Positions 45,200 to 55,250 of a stretch of DNA of 64,000 nt are shown here, piece by piece; position 1 is the first letter of the stretch, and each line of letters starts with the position of its first letter. Made by a program: the position numbers and the translations under genes. The DNA comes from Telopea speciosissima (Eukaryota > Streptophyta > Magnoliopsida > Proteales > Proteaceae), in NCBI RefSeq assembly GCF_018873765.1, contig NW_025317472.1:1-64000 (forward strand), written 5' to 3'. The notes under the pieces are model-generated. The model worked only from the letters and a program-made list of their open reading frames with translations, did no database searches and was not told the origin of the DNA.

Positions 45200-45394
45200 C
45201 ACCAAAAAAAAAAAAAATGTGACTCGATGCACAATGATTTTCATCAGACAAGACACAGAGAAGATGGAGATCTCCTTGAAGTTGCAAGTGAAGTTACAAA
45301 TATAAATACCATGTTAATTGCTAGCACTGTCAAATGGAAGCTGCAAATACATATTGGAAACCCTGGAAATTTCATAGCCTTTATGAAAAACTGA
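45200..45394 (+). pseudogene. Exon-like fragment of an unidentified gene, copy A
   Basis: The plus strand reads EDGDLLEVASEVTNINTMLI, AST, then WKLQIHIGNPGNFIAFMKN and a stop. The paralogue at 60183-60395 is longer and reads LLDVASEIRNINTMLIASTV. Relative to that copy, about 30 nt are missing in the middle. I do not recognise the protein. It may be a terminal exon carried along with the mTERF segment. Confidence 0.45.
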
Positions 45395-45837
45395 CTTTTT
45401 TATGAGGTTTTGCTAGCTGACAGTGACACCCTTACTATGATCTGATAATGTTTCAGTTATGATATTGACAGGCAATGTATACTAATTATAATTTATTTGT
45501 TTTTTTCTTCTCCAATCCTGATCATGTGCCCCCCATGTGTATATGTGAAGCCCATCATACCTCGTGATTTTATCTCTCTGCATTTGAAAAGTCTTGACTC
45601 TTGAACGGAGATTGCAATTGCATCCATAAGCTTGTTAATCTGATAAGAGTATAGACATGTAGCCCAAATATGATCAAGTGAGCAGTATATGCACAAAATG
45701 AGCGTGGAGGACGAAGCTTTGAAGTTAATGGTTGATTATGGATTTCCTATTTTGCATCACAAGTTAGTGAGAGCAAAAAACAGTTTGGATCTGCCAATGC
45801 AAATTAAAAAACAGTGTGGTTTGCAGCCTTTCTACAA

Positions 45838-47059
45838 GAATGATTGTCTTGTTCTTTATCTAGCTTTCAAGAAACTCATCTTGATCATCAACAATATTAT
45901 TTGTTAAAGAAGATTCAGAATAAGGGGCTTGTCTTGTTCTCTATCTAAAGTTCATGCTAGCACAGCTTGTCAGATCAGTTCTGGTAGTAGTTGCTATTTC
46001 TTGAATTCAGTTTTATATTCAATTTGCAGTCGCACCAAGCATCATCCCCAGCTCATAGGGAGAAAATTTTCTGCATTTCCATCAAAGGCAAATGTATAGT
46101 TTTACTGTTATTTCAAGTGGCACAAAAAACTATCATCAAACACATCTTAAGGAAAATCCCCCAATTTGTTTGGCACGAAACTCTGAGAAACACTATTAAG
46201 TAGAGCAGTTGATTGATGATACAAATTAGAACCATCCTGCACGACAGTATATGGTCCATAGATTCCAAAATTGTGGTCATCAAGCTCAGTGATTTTAAAA
46301 CATTCCATCTGTCTACAGCAGTAGGTCCATTCAGGTCCAGAATAGTAAATCTCACTACAAAAAGTAACTTAAATCTATGGTTTCAAACAGCAGGTATGTA
46401 AGATAAACTCTATAAAATTCATTAAAAGGAAAAGGTTTTGAATAGATATAATCATCCTTTTAGGTATTCTCACATTTATGGGATATACTGTTTTTCAAAG
46501 TTCAATTCAATAACAAGCATTTGTATAACCGAAACTGCACCAATTTTCACTACTAAAGACACTGCAGCTTCAACACCACAAGTTTAGAACCAAATACACC
46601 AAAGGAAGGTTTTCTTTCTTCCTTCTCTTTTTCTTACCAAATATACAAATCAGCATATAACCAATTTATCAAGTCATTGACACTAAGCAGCCTTTAAATA
46701 AAAGAAAACCTATCAATACACATAAATGCATAGAAAGTGACATCACATAACAAATATTGCAAATTTAATGCTCTAAGAATCCAATTTTACATAAATTTTA
46801 CTTTCTATTCACCAAGGTTTTGAGTAGATTGAAATTAAACTGTAAATCTGGTACTAGCCTCTACTCAAGTAACCATATGCACCAGGATGACTAGGCAACA
46901 GATAAGTGCCTTCCTGCTGAGCATAAAACAGTTTACCTGAAGCATAAGAGCTGGACAGTCAAGTTCCTTGAAACCCATATAGAATCATTGACCTTAATTG
47001 TTGGTATACAGCCTCCATATAGACCTTGAGGCTTCATACTCGCAAAGAAATATTTAGAT
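45838..47059. repeat. Segmental flank (3' side) of mTERF copy 4
   Basis: Colinear with 37791-39128 and, from about 46500, with 26760-27420, 49870-50514 and 61080-61707. No coding signal. Confidence 0.85.
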
Positions 47060-48216
47060 CTATTTGTCAAATTTAAAAAATTTGGGCATTTTACCAGTAG
47101 GTTCTTTCCACACTTCCTCAGTTCCATATCCTAGTTCTAGCAGACTAATATTCCCTTTGTATAAATCCAAGAGTTGAGGAACTTCTTTCTCATATTTTGT
47201 CACAAACGTCTCCAAGAAAAGCTTCTCACTTTCTTTCAATAGATATCCCATTTGACGATCTTTCTTCATCAGACCTTTCAATATCAATACTCGAAAAACT
47301 GAACACCTATTTTGTTAAGAAAGAAATCTATGTCTCATTATCCTCTTCTCAGACAGCGCCATAAAATTTGGGTACCTCCTAAATGCCATGAGAATCTCAT
47401 TCTCAGAAAAACCCCAACTTCTATAAGCCTCCAATTTCTGCTTCCATGTCAATTTGTTGATTAATGTTAACACTTGGAGAGCACGCATAAATTTGTATTG
47501 TGAATGGTTGAAACCCATTAGCTTAATCTCCTCAACTATCTGTTTGAAACGATCATTTTTAGGTGTAATCGATCTGGGACAGGATATTAGTAAACGCACA
47601 ATATTAGACTCCGGCACTCCATTTTCTCTCAAGATTGCAATATTTCGACTCACAATCTTTATACCACAACTGATGAGACCAGAAAAACGATTTAGACCAA
47701 TAACAACATTCTCCACAGTCCCAACTAAACTTTTCGAGAAATTAAAAGCAGGGATGATTTGGTTTTCTAAGCTAGAAAACAAAAGCCATGGGTCTTTGCA
47801 GTTTATTTTGGCGAGTTTAGGGCTCGAAACACCTGGGAATGGAAGAACTCAAATTTAGGCAGAAGGGTCTTTGGAGGACTGGATACGAGCAATGATGGAC
47901 ACTTTCCAGCGAGAGTGGAAATCTGGGCTTCGGTGAATCCATGGTTTCTGAAGAGGGTTAGAACTGAGTCTGGTCTATCAGAGGATTCAAAATCAACCTT
48001 CTCGGATGCAGAAATGGCGGCTGCGGGTGATAGGCCACATGAGCTGATGAGGTAAGAGACAACGAAAGAGTTTTGATTTCTTGAGATTTTTGAGAAGTAT
48101 TTGAAAGATGAAGTGTTTTGCTGAAAACACAGTTGGGTTGTTGAATCTCTTACCGTTCTCCCAATTGGGACTCTTTTGAAGAGGAAACTAAACATTTGAA
48201 AATTTACTAAAAACAA
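47060..48216 (-). pseudogene. mTERF family gene, copy 4
   Basis: The minus strand starts at ATG 48216 with the same MFLVNFQMFSFLFKR as copy 3. Relative to copy 3 a C is lost in GGGCTCGAAACACC(C)TGGG (about 47830), which shifts frame after FFHSQV. The body continues in another frame (47782-47315: SLENQIIPAFNFSKSLVGTV, INKLTWKQKLEAYRSWGFSE). It has the 2-nt deletion shared with copies 3 and 5, and then an 82-bp deletion removes the GWERAVI...EKRILPR region (near 47310). The tail reads LDLYKGNISLLELGYGTEEV. It is not functional as an mTERF. Confidence 0.92.
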
Positions 48217-48434
48217 CTACTTCCGAATTCTGATTACGAACTTACAGGGTTTTTCGAGAGCGCGGTTTCTGTTTCCAATTCCTTTCATCGGCTCTGCAAC
48301 TTGAGACCAAAGTTCTCGAAGTGTGAACGCTGCGAGTAAAAATCCACGAAACCCTTTTGGCAACTGACGCTTTTAAGAGAAGCTGAAGGACCGTTTGGTG
48401 ATGAATACAATTCATATGACACAGAGACTGAGTG

Positions 48435-48626
48435 CAAGGATTTAAAAGTCGGAATCGGTCCGTCACTCCGTCCCACCGGAATTGGTCCTTGCCATTGGAA
48501 TCGGTTTAAAAAACCCTTGAATCGGTTGTATTGGATCGTCCAGAGTTTGGGTCGATCACGACTCACGATTGATTCCGAACCAAATCGGCTTAACCAGGGA
48601 TCCAATTACCAATTCTTGAAACCATG
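48435..48626. mobile_element. hAT-like MITE (CAAGGTTT type), copy 3
   Basis: Paralogous to 34752-34947 and 41224-41419. Left flank ACTGAGTG, right flank CATGAGTC. Confidence 0.7.
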
Positions 48627-48903
48627 CATGAGTCTCTAGTTTTACAATTTGGATCCTTTATGGCACATGTTGCACAGACACAAGGACGTACACAATGATC
48701 GTCTTACCTCTACCTAAACGCCTTGCCTGAGTGAGGGTAAAGCGGTCTTTGCATACGACCCTATGTCATACACGCAGTGGCCAGGACCTTCCGAGGTAAA
48801 GAATTGGCTAATGAAGTGCTTCCCTAGGAGCAAAAACAAAAACAAAATTACCCCTAGAAATCCATGACACCTTTAACAACTGGCACTTTGGAGAACCTGC
48901 AGG

Positions 48904-49147
48904 CATGGTTTGTGATCTCAGTATCGGCTGGATCAGGATTGGATCGACCGATACGAATCTGGATCACCCAAACTCGGGCAAATATGACACTTTTGTCTTA
49001 TTTTCTTATAAAAAAAATTAAATTTTTTTCATTTTTAACCCTATCCGTACAGCTGGATCGGATCGGATCGGTATCGGAATCGATCTCGACCAATACCGAT
49101 CCAATCCAACCAAAATTGGCCGATCTGATCCGATACCTCAAACCATG
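48904..49147. mobile_element. hAT-like MITE with CCTGCAGG duplication (244 bp)
   Basis: It starts CATGGTTTGTGATCTCAGTA and ends CGATACCTCAAACCATG. It is flanked by the 8-bp palindrome CCTGCAGG on each side (48896-48903 and 49148-49155). The uninterrupted site is at 62064-62080 (GAACCTGCAGGTCCGTTT) and near 41153. The interior is GATCGG/CCGATC-rich around an AT centre. Confidence 0.88.
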
Positions 49148-49155
49148 CCTGCAGG

Positions 49156-50514
49156 TCTGTTTTTAATTCAGGGTTTCAAATTATTCCGATTTCTAGCATT
49201 TTGAGACTCCCCGATTTCTGCTGTTTCAGACCGATTATGCATTATTCAGCGACTCCTGGTTTTAAAACCCTAGCTTTTATGAATCCATGTCTGAATTGTT
49301 GGAGCTTATAAACTAGAAGACGTCTCGATGGACCACCTATGGACCTTAACTTTTTGCCACATTTCCAAGTTCCAACCCAAATACATTTGGCAGGATAGAT
49401 TAAATTTTTTTTTTACCGACAATAGCAGGATAAATTAAATTTAAAAACAGCTTACGAAAATAATTTTTCAGAATAACTTTGCATTTGTAGAAATGAATTA
49501 TGGTGGTGCAGTGACAAGATCACAAGACTTCTCCAAGGCCTCCAAGAAGCAATGTTTGAGGCATTATGAAGCAAAAGATCGGACCTTCTACATGCCCCCA
49601 ACCCTGTGACAGCTTCATGGGCATGGAAATCTATTGTGAATGTTTGTCCCTCTTCTTCAAGTTGTGCTGAGGATCCTCCATGACATGGCAGCAGACAACC
49701 TTCAATACTATAGATTCTTATTGAACAATAAATCTCCTAGTCCCGCCAATATTCGCTAAGTAGACTCAAACATTTTTTTTAAACTCAGACTATAATTGTT
49801 CTACACCCAAAAACCCAATTATTAATTATCCAAATAGGTTCCTCCCCTACCCGTTTTCCTGATATAATCATCCTTTTAGGTCTCCTTACATTTATAGGAT
49901 ATACTGCTTTTCAAAGTTCAATTCAATAACAAGCATCTGTATAACCGAAACTCCATAAATTTTCAATACTAAAAACCCTACAACTTCAGCACTACAAGTT
50001 TAGAATCAAATATACCAAAGGAAGGTTTTTTTTTCTTTTTCCTCCACTCTTTCTTACCAGTTATACAAATCAGCACAACCAATTTATCAAATCATTAACA
50101 CAGCTTTTTTAATAAAAGAAAACTTATCGATACAAATAAATTCATAGAAAGTAACATCCTATTAACTAATTTTGCAAATTAATGCCCCAAGAAACCAATT
50201 TTACATAAATTTTACTTGTTATACACCTAATGTCGAGTAAATTGAAGTTAAAACTGCAAATCTGGGACTAGCCTCTACTCAAGTAATCACACTCACCAGA
50301 ATGACTAGGCAACAGATAAGTGTCTTCCTGCTGAGCTCAAAACAGTTCAACTGAAGCATAAGAGCTGGACAGTAAATTTCCTAGAAACACATATTGAATC
50401 ATTGACCTTAATGGTTGCACAAAAAAAGAGTTATATATAGGCTCGTATACAGTCTCCATATAGACATTGAGGCTTCAAGGTCACAAAGAAGCAATTAGAT
50501 CTGTTTGTCAAGTT
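49156..50514. other. Spacer, then segmental flank of mTERF copy 5
   Basis: 49156-49850 has no recognisable gene. 49865-50514 is colinear with the 3' flanks of the other mTERF copies (TATAATCATCCTTTTAGGTC, AAAACAGTTCAACTGAAGCA). Confidence 0.65.
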
Positions 50515-52692
50515 TCAAAGATTTGGGCATTTTACAATAGGTTCTTTCCACACTTCCTCAGTTCCATATCCTAGTCCTAGCAGATTAATATTTCCTTTGA
50601 ATAATTCCAAGAGATGAGGAACTTCTTTCTCATATTTGGTCACAAACTTCTTCAAGAAATACTTATCATTTTTTGTCAACAGATGTGCCAATTTAAGATC
50701 TTCCTTCACCAGACCTTTCACTATCAATACTCGTAAAACTGAACACCATGGAAGAATCCTCTTCTCCAAGCTAAACCCAAGAAGTTGCGGGTATGTGATG
50801 ATAACTGCCCTTTCCCAACCCATTTTGTTATGAAAGAAATCCATGTCTCATTATCCTCTTCTCAGACAGTGCCACAAAATAAGGGTACTTTCTAAATGCC
50901 ATGAGAATCTCATTCTCAAAAAAACCCCACCTTCTATAAGCCTCCAATTTCAGCTTCCATGTCAATCTGTTCACTGATGTAAATACAAACAGAGCACGCA
51001 AAAACATGTGTTTTGAAAGGTTGAAACCCATTTGCTTAATCTCCTCAAGTATCTGTTTGAACCGATCATTTTTTGGCATCATGGTGCTGGGAAAGTTAAT
51101 TAGTAAAATCACGATTTCAGACTCGGGCACTCCATTTTCTCTCAAGATTGCAATATTTCGAGACACAATCTGTATGCCACACCTGATGAGACGAGGTTCA
51201 CGTTTTAGACCAAGAACAACATTCTCCACAATCCCAACTAAACTTTTCAAGAAATTAAAAGCAGGGATGATTTGGTTTTCTAAGCTACTGGACAAGACCC
51301 TTGGCTCTTTACAGAGGATTTTGGTGATGTTAGGACTGGAAACACCCTGGGAATGGAAAAACTCAAGTTTAGGCAGAAGATTCTTTGTAGGACTGGATAC
51401 GAGCACTGATGGGAACCTTCCAATGATACTGGAAATTTGGGTGTCGGTGAATCCATGGTTTCTGAAGAGGGTAAGAACCGAATCTGGTCTATCAGAGGAT
51501 TCAAAACCAACCTTCTTGGATGCAGAAATGGCGACTCGGGTGATAGGCTACAGGAGCTGATTGTAAAACAAAGCCATCATATTCAGGCCCAAGGCCGTGG
51601 AGAAGACTAAGAACCATTTGGCTATCAGAGATGGGCTGAGCAGCTGCGGCCAGATGTGCTGCAATTGTCTTCGCTTTTTGAACATATTCAGCCACAGAGA
51701 AAGTGCTCTTTTTTATACGGGCCTGAGAGTAGGAGAAGTGCTTCTCAAGCGCCATCCATACTTCATGAGAAGTATCCAAACCAACAACCAGGGAGAAGAC
51801 CGAATCGGTGAGAGTAGAGAGTAAACAACAGAGCAACATCTGATCTTGCTGCTGCCATGTGATATACTCAGGGTTGGGTTGCGGTTGAGGTGTAGCAGCA
51901 GGGTCAGTGGCATTCACAGTCGCAGCGAGGGTTGGAGAGGGACACGGAAACAAGCCATCGACATACTTGAGATAGTCATGAAGCCGGAATAATGGCAGAA
52001 ACTGAGCATGCCATAAGAGATAGTTGGTTTGGTCCAACTTGATCTGCAGAATATGTGATATGTTTCCTCCAAAACCAAATCTGCAGAATATGTGGAGTGG
52101 GGGTCCAACTTGATCTGCAGAATATGTGATATGTTTCCTCCAAAACCAAAGGGAGTAGAGGCCGAGATCACAGCAGGTGTGGTTGTGAGCGACGAAGATG
52201 GAGAGGTTGCCAAGGCAGAAACGTGAAAAGGAAGGGAGAAAAATCTGGATCGAACTGCTAAAACTTTAGCAGGCTGCTGATACCATGTAAAGTTTGAGAT
52301 GAACTTGAATTCCTTAGTACCGAATTGGTATGTGAGGCTGTGTATTTATATTGTATTTACAAGAGTTTTACATTCAGATGTAACTTGAGGGTCACTCGAG
52401 ATTAGATAAGGATAAGAGCCGTTGCTACAGTTTAGGACTTAGTTAAAGATAATCCTTGAGAGGAATGATCGGTTGAGGACTCTTCTTGTGACTTGGAAGA
52501 GTTATTTTGAGGAGTTACACTTTCACTGATGAGGTAAGAGACAACGAAAGGGTTCTGATTTCTTGAGGGTTTTGAGGAGAAGTAATAATTGAAAGATGAA
52601 GAAGGGTTTGGCAGAAAACCCAGATGGGTTGTTGAAGCTCTTATTACAACAGTTCTCCCGATCGGGACTCTTTTGAAGAACAAACTAAACAT
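50515..52692 (-). pseudogene. mTERF family gene, copy 5 (split by a copia derivative)
   Basis: The minus strand starts at ATG 52692 (MFSLFFKRVPIGRTVVIRAS) and runs to FVVSYLIS, where a 964-bp copia derivative (51562-52525) is inserted. After it a 1-nt loss shifts the SSCSLSP region. The body then reads PKLEFFHSQGVSSPNITKIL, ENVVLGLKREPRLIRCG and LEAYRRWGFFENEILMAFRK. The 2-nt deletion shared with copies 3 and 4 falls at IMRHGFLS. The last part, 50515-50844, is open: NKMGWERAVIITYPQLLGFS to GLGYGTEEVWKEPI. Apart from the insert and two small deletions it is close to full length. Confidence 0.92.
51562..52525 (-). mobile_element. copia derivative: 5' LTR plus gag only, 5-bp TSD
   Basis: Read on the minus strand it starts TGAAAGTGTAACTCC. 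A 240-bp LTR (52286-52525) ends ACTTTACA and is followed by the primer-binding site TGGTATCAGCAGCC. Gag follows: MDQTNYLLWHAQFLPLFRLH, EVWMALEKHFSYSQARIKKS and LLHGLGPEYDGFVLQ, with an internal ~73-bp tandem duplication (52042-52155). It stops abruptly at TTTTACA. Flanks are a perfect ATCAG duplication (plus strand CTGAT at 51557-51561 and 52526-52530). Everything after gag, including the 3' LTR except perhaps its last six bases, is missing. Confidence 0.9.
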
Positions 52693-53011
52693 TCGGAAAT
52701 TTTATTAAAAGCGCAATTAGTGCCGACTTATGACTACGAACTTACAGGTTCTTTCGAGAGTGCGGCTGTTGTTTCCACTTTCCATTGCTTTCATCTGCTC
52801 TGCAACTTGAGACCAAAGTTCTCGAAGTGTAAATGCTACCTACGGACTGGAGAGTAAAAAAAAATCCACGAAGCCCTTTTGGCAACTAGAGATATAGGAG
52901 AAGCTGCAGATCCATTTGGTGATGAATACAATTCATATGATCGGACTTAATTAGGTTCCACATAGGCCTTACTTCTCGTCTCATGGCAATTCACTTCAAC
53001 AACATTAAAAG
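52693..53011. other. 5' flank of mTERF copy 5
   Basis: Shares CGAACTTACAGG, TTCATCTGCTCTGCAACTTG and AGAAGCTGCAGATCC with the flanks of copies 3 and 4. Confidence 0.6.
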
Positions 53012-53019
53012 CCTGAGAG

Positions 53020-53275
53020 TAGGGATGTAAATGAATAGCCGAAATCCGTTTTCGTATCTGTTTAGCACTATCCGAATCCGTCCGAAAGCTAAACGGATAG
53101 ATACGGATAGGCTATAGCTATCCAAAAAGCTATATTTACATGTAAATGGATAAAATATCCGATCTATATTCGCGTCCGTATCCGTTTAGCACTATCCGAA
53201 TCCATCCAAAAGCTAATCGGATGCGGATACAGATATAGCACTATCCGAGCCGAATCCGATCCGTTTACATCCCTA
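53020..53275. mobile_element. hAT-like MITE (TAGGGATGTAAA type), 8-bp TSD
   Basis: It starts TAGGGATGTAAATG and ends GTTTACATCCCTA. The interior repeats ATCCGTTTAGCACTATCCGA and inverse-like words. Flanks CCTGAGAG (53012-53019) and CTTGAGAG (53276-53283) agree at 7 of 8. A truncated CAAGGTTT-type MITE starts at 53284, immediately after the duplication. Confidence 0.85.
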
Positions 53276-53283
53276 CTTGAGAG

Positions 53284-53361
53284 CAAGGTTTTAAAATTCG
53301 GAATTAGTCTGTGCCATTGGAATTGGTCCGTAACTGGAATTGGTTTCAAAAACCCTAGAAG
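53284..53361. mobile_element. CAAGGTTT-type hAT-like MITE, truncated
   Basis: CAAGGTTTTAAAATTCGG to about AAAACCCTAGAAG matches the first 80 bp of 41224-41419; the rest is lost. Confidence 0.65.
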
Positions 53362-53389
53362 TAAAAATTTTTAGTGATTCTAGGATTTT

Positions 53390-53529
53390 TATTTTTTTTG
53401 GAAAAATTTCACGCAAATCCCCTGAGTTATGACTAATGTACACTTTCACTTGTGAGGTTTAGAAAATTTCACGTGCCTCCCATACTTTCCAAACGAAGTA
53501 ATAAAAATACCCATTCCGTTAATTGTAGA
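53390..53529. repeat. Solo MULE-like terminal repeat
   Basis: GGAAAAATTTCACGCAAATC, TCACGTGCCTCCCATACTTT and CCAAACGAAGTAATAAAAAT resemble the long-TIR element at 31253 (TTTCCAAACTAAGTA). No matching inverse was found nearby. It abuts the end of the LINE RNase H sequence. Confidence 0.4.
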
Positions 53530-54085
53530 AAAACTCACATTCTTGAAAGCTCAACCTGGTACCTTTGATGTCGTGAAGCACAATCGACAATTCTGTTGGT
53601 GGTTGTAGAGAATCGCTCCCAAGGAAGCGAATGAGAGATTGGCAATCCGAGTACACACGATCAAGCATCAAATTCCAGCAGCTCTAGCCTTATGCATACC
53701 AAGTTTCAAAGCTAAAGCCTCACCAACAATGACTGAAGTTGGGAACAAATGATCCGTTGCTATCCATCCAATCGAAGCTTGCTCATCTAACATAAAGCAA
53801 CCTAGTCCCATGGCACACGGCCTAGTGGAGAAAGCTGCATCGGAAAATACTTGACATTTCCTAGAATGCTGATGTATATGTGAAGGAGGTATTTGAATCT
53901 GATCTGGTGCCTGAGTTAAAAACAAAGAACTCAAAACAGAACCAACTGTTAATTTAGCACTAATTAGCCATATGTGGACTGGAGGGTTATGTCTTCTATA
54001 GATTGCAGCATTTCTTCTCTTCCAATTTTCCCATATGTGATCGAAGAGTTTTCTTTCCGTCTCGTTTTGCTCTAATGAGGTAACG

Positions 54086-55250
54086 TTTCAGGAACCCTTT
54101 ATCTCCTTCCGTCTTGCCCTCTCCCATCGCCGCCGATTGAGTACTGCTAGCATTAGATGGGTTAAATTGTTAAGTGGCGACTGCAGTGGCTGCCTCATCT
54201 CTCTCGCGTCTGAGCTCTGGCTGCCTCATCACTGTTTGGATTTGTTGTGCTGCCTGAAACCTTTATTTTGGAAAATCTGGTTTATCCTGGTTTCTCGAAC
54301 GAAACCCCTTCTCTAAGTTTTTCTCTACCGTTTTTTCTCCGCCATTTGTGCCTGTTATTTCTCCGCCGTTTGTGCATGTTTATTTCACCGCCATTTGTGC
54401 GTGTAATCCTTCTCTCCTTCTTTGCACCGTCCACCAAGATCCTTGGCACCGCCGATACAATGCCGACAACGATGATGACGAACCCACCCCCACTTTCACG
54501 GATCATCATCGCCCCACCTTTCATAATGCTTCACCATCCCTGAAGCTCCCCGTTCTACCTTATCCAGCCTCAGTTCAGTGGCTGGTTATGGTTTTTAGCC
54601 ACCGAACCGAGGGGCTTCCAAACAAGGGAGGTTTTTCCATTTTCCTTGTTTGTATATTTGCAGGTGTTAGTGATCCGGGTGCTGGTGGCACCGAGATTAT
54701 CGTCGGCTCCAATGCCCCAACCGCCGTTCACCTTCACCATACCTTTCCTGTTGCCGAACGAAGCTCTACCGGCCTATCCAGCAGATCCTTGCAGTTCTGT
54801 TCGTAAGTAGGTTGTGGCAACGTTTCTGGTGGCCCTTTTGCAGTCGATCGAAGCTCCACTCGTCCATCCAACAGACCTTTGTCGATCCAGCAAGTCTGTT
54901 TGAAAGTAGGCATTGTGGTAGTGTATCGGCATGCGTGAACAGTTTGGCGTTGGTTTGCTCAGCACATATGGCCCCCCCCTCTTTTGGCACATTTGTGTTT
55001 ACGCTTAATTTTAGCTGTATCTACTGCTTTTTCTCTAGGGAAGTGGTTGTAAACCATCCCCTAGCTTGGATGACCCAGTCAATGGCATGTGAGACTGAGT
55101 TAATTTTCACTCCTTGTTTTTGGATACCATATATCCATACCTTGTGTTTATCATGCTCTCTATCTGTCTTATGTATTTTGTTTTCCTTTGTTTGGCATTG
55201 GGCGCGCTTGAATGAATAGCCTTCTTTTCTACCCAAAAAAAAAAAAAAAA
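54086..55250 (+). other. Poly(A)-tailed insert of unknown origin inside the LINE
   Basis: About 1.16 kb of plus-oriented sequence separates the zf-RVT and RNase H parts of the LINE and ends in a 16-A tract (55235-55250). It is GC-richer than its surroundings. Around 54341-54410 a ~27-bp unit with CCGCCATTTGTGC occurs three times. At about 54760 and 54850 a ~90-bp unit (GAAGCTC.AC..G.CCATCCA) is repeated. No long credible frame. A retroposed transcript is the simplest idea; no target duplication was found, and about 30 bp of LINE seem lost at the joint. Confidence 0.5.

Noticed and set aside
48640..48840. Possible further SINE fragment (CTACCTAAACGCCTTGCC region)
   Set aside because: No A/B boxes or target duplication could be fixed by eye.
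54247..54806. Plus-strand frames of 98 and 152 codons in the LINE insert
   Set aside because: They overlap in different frames across internal repeats and match nothing I recognise.
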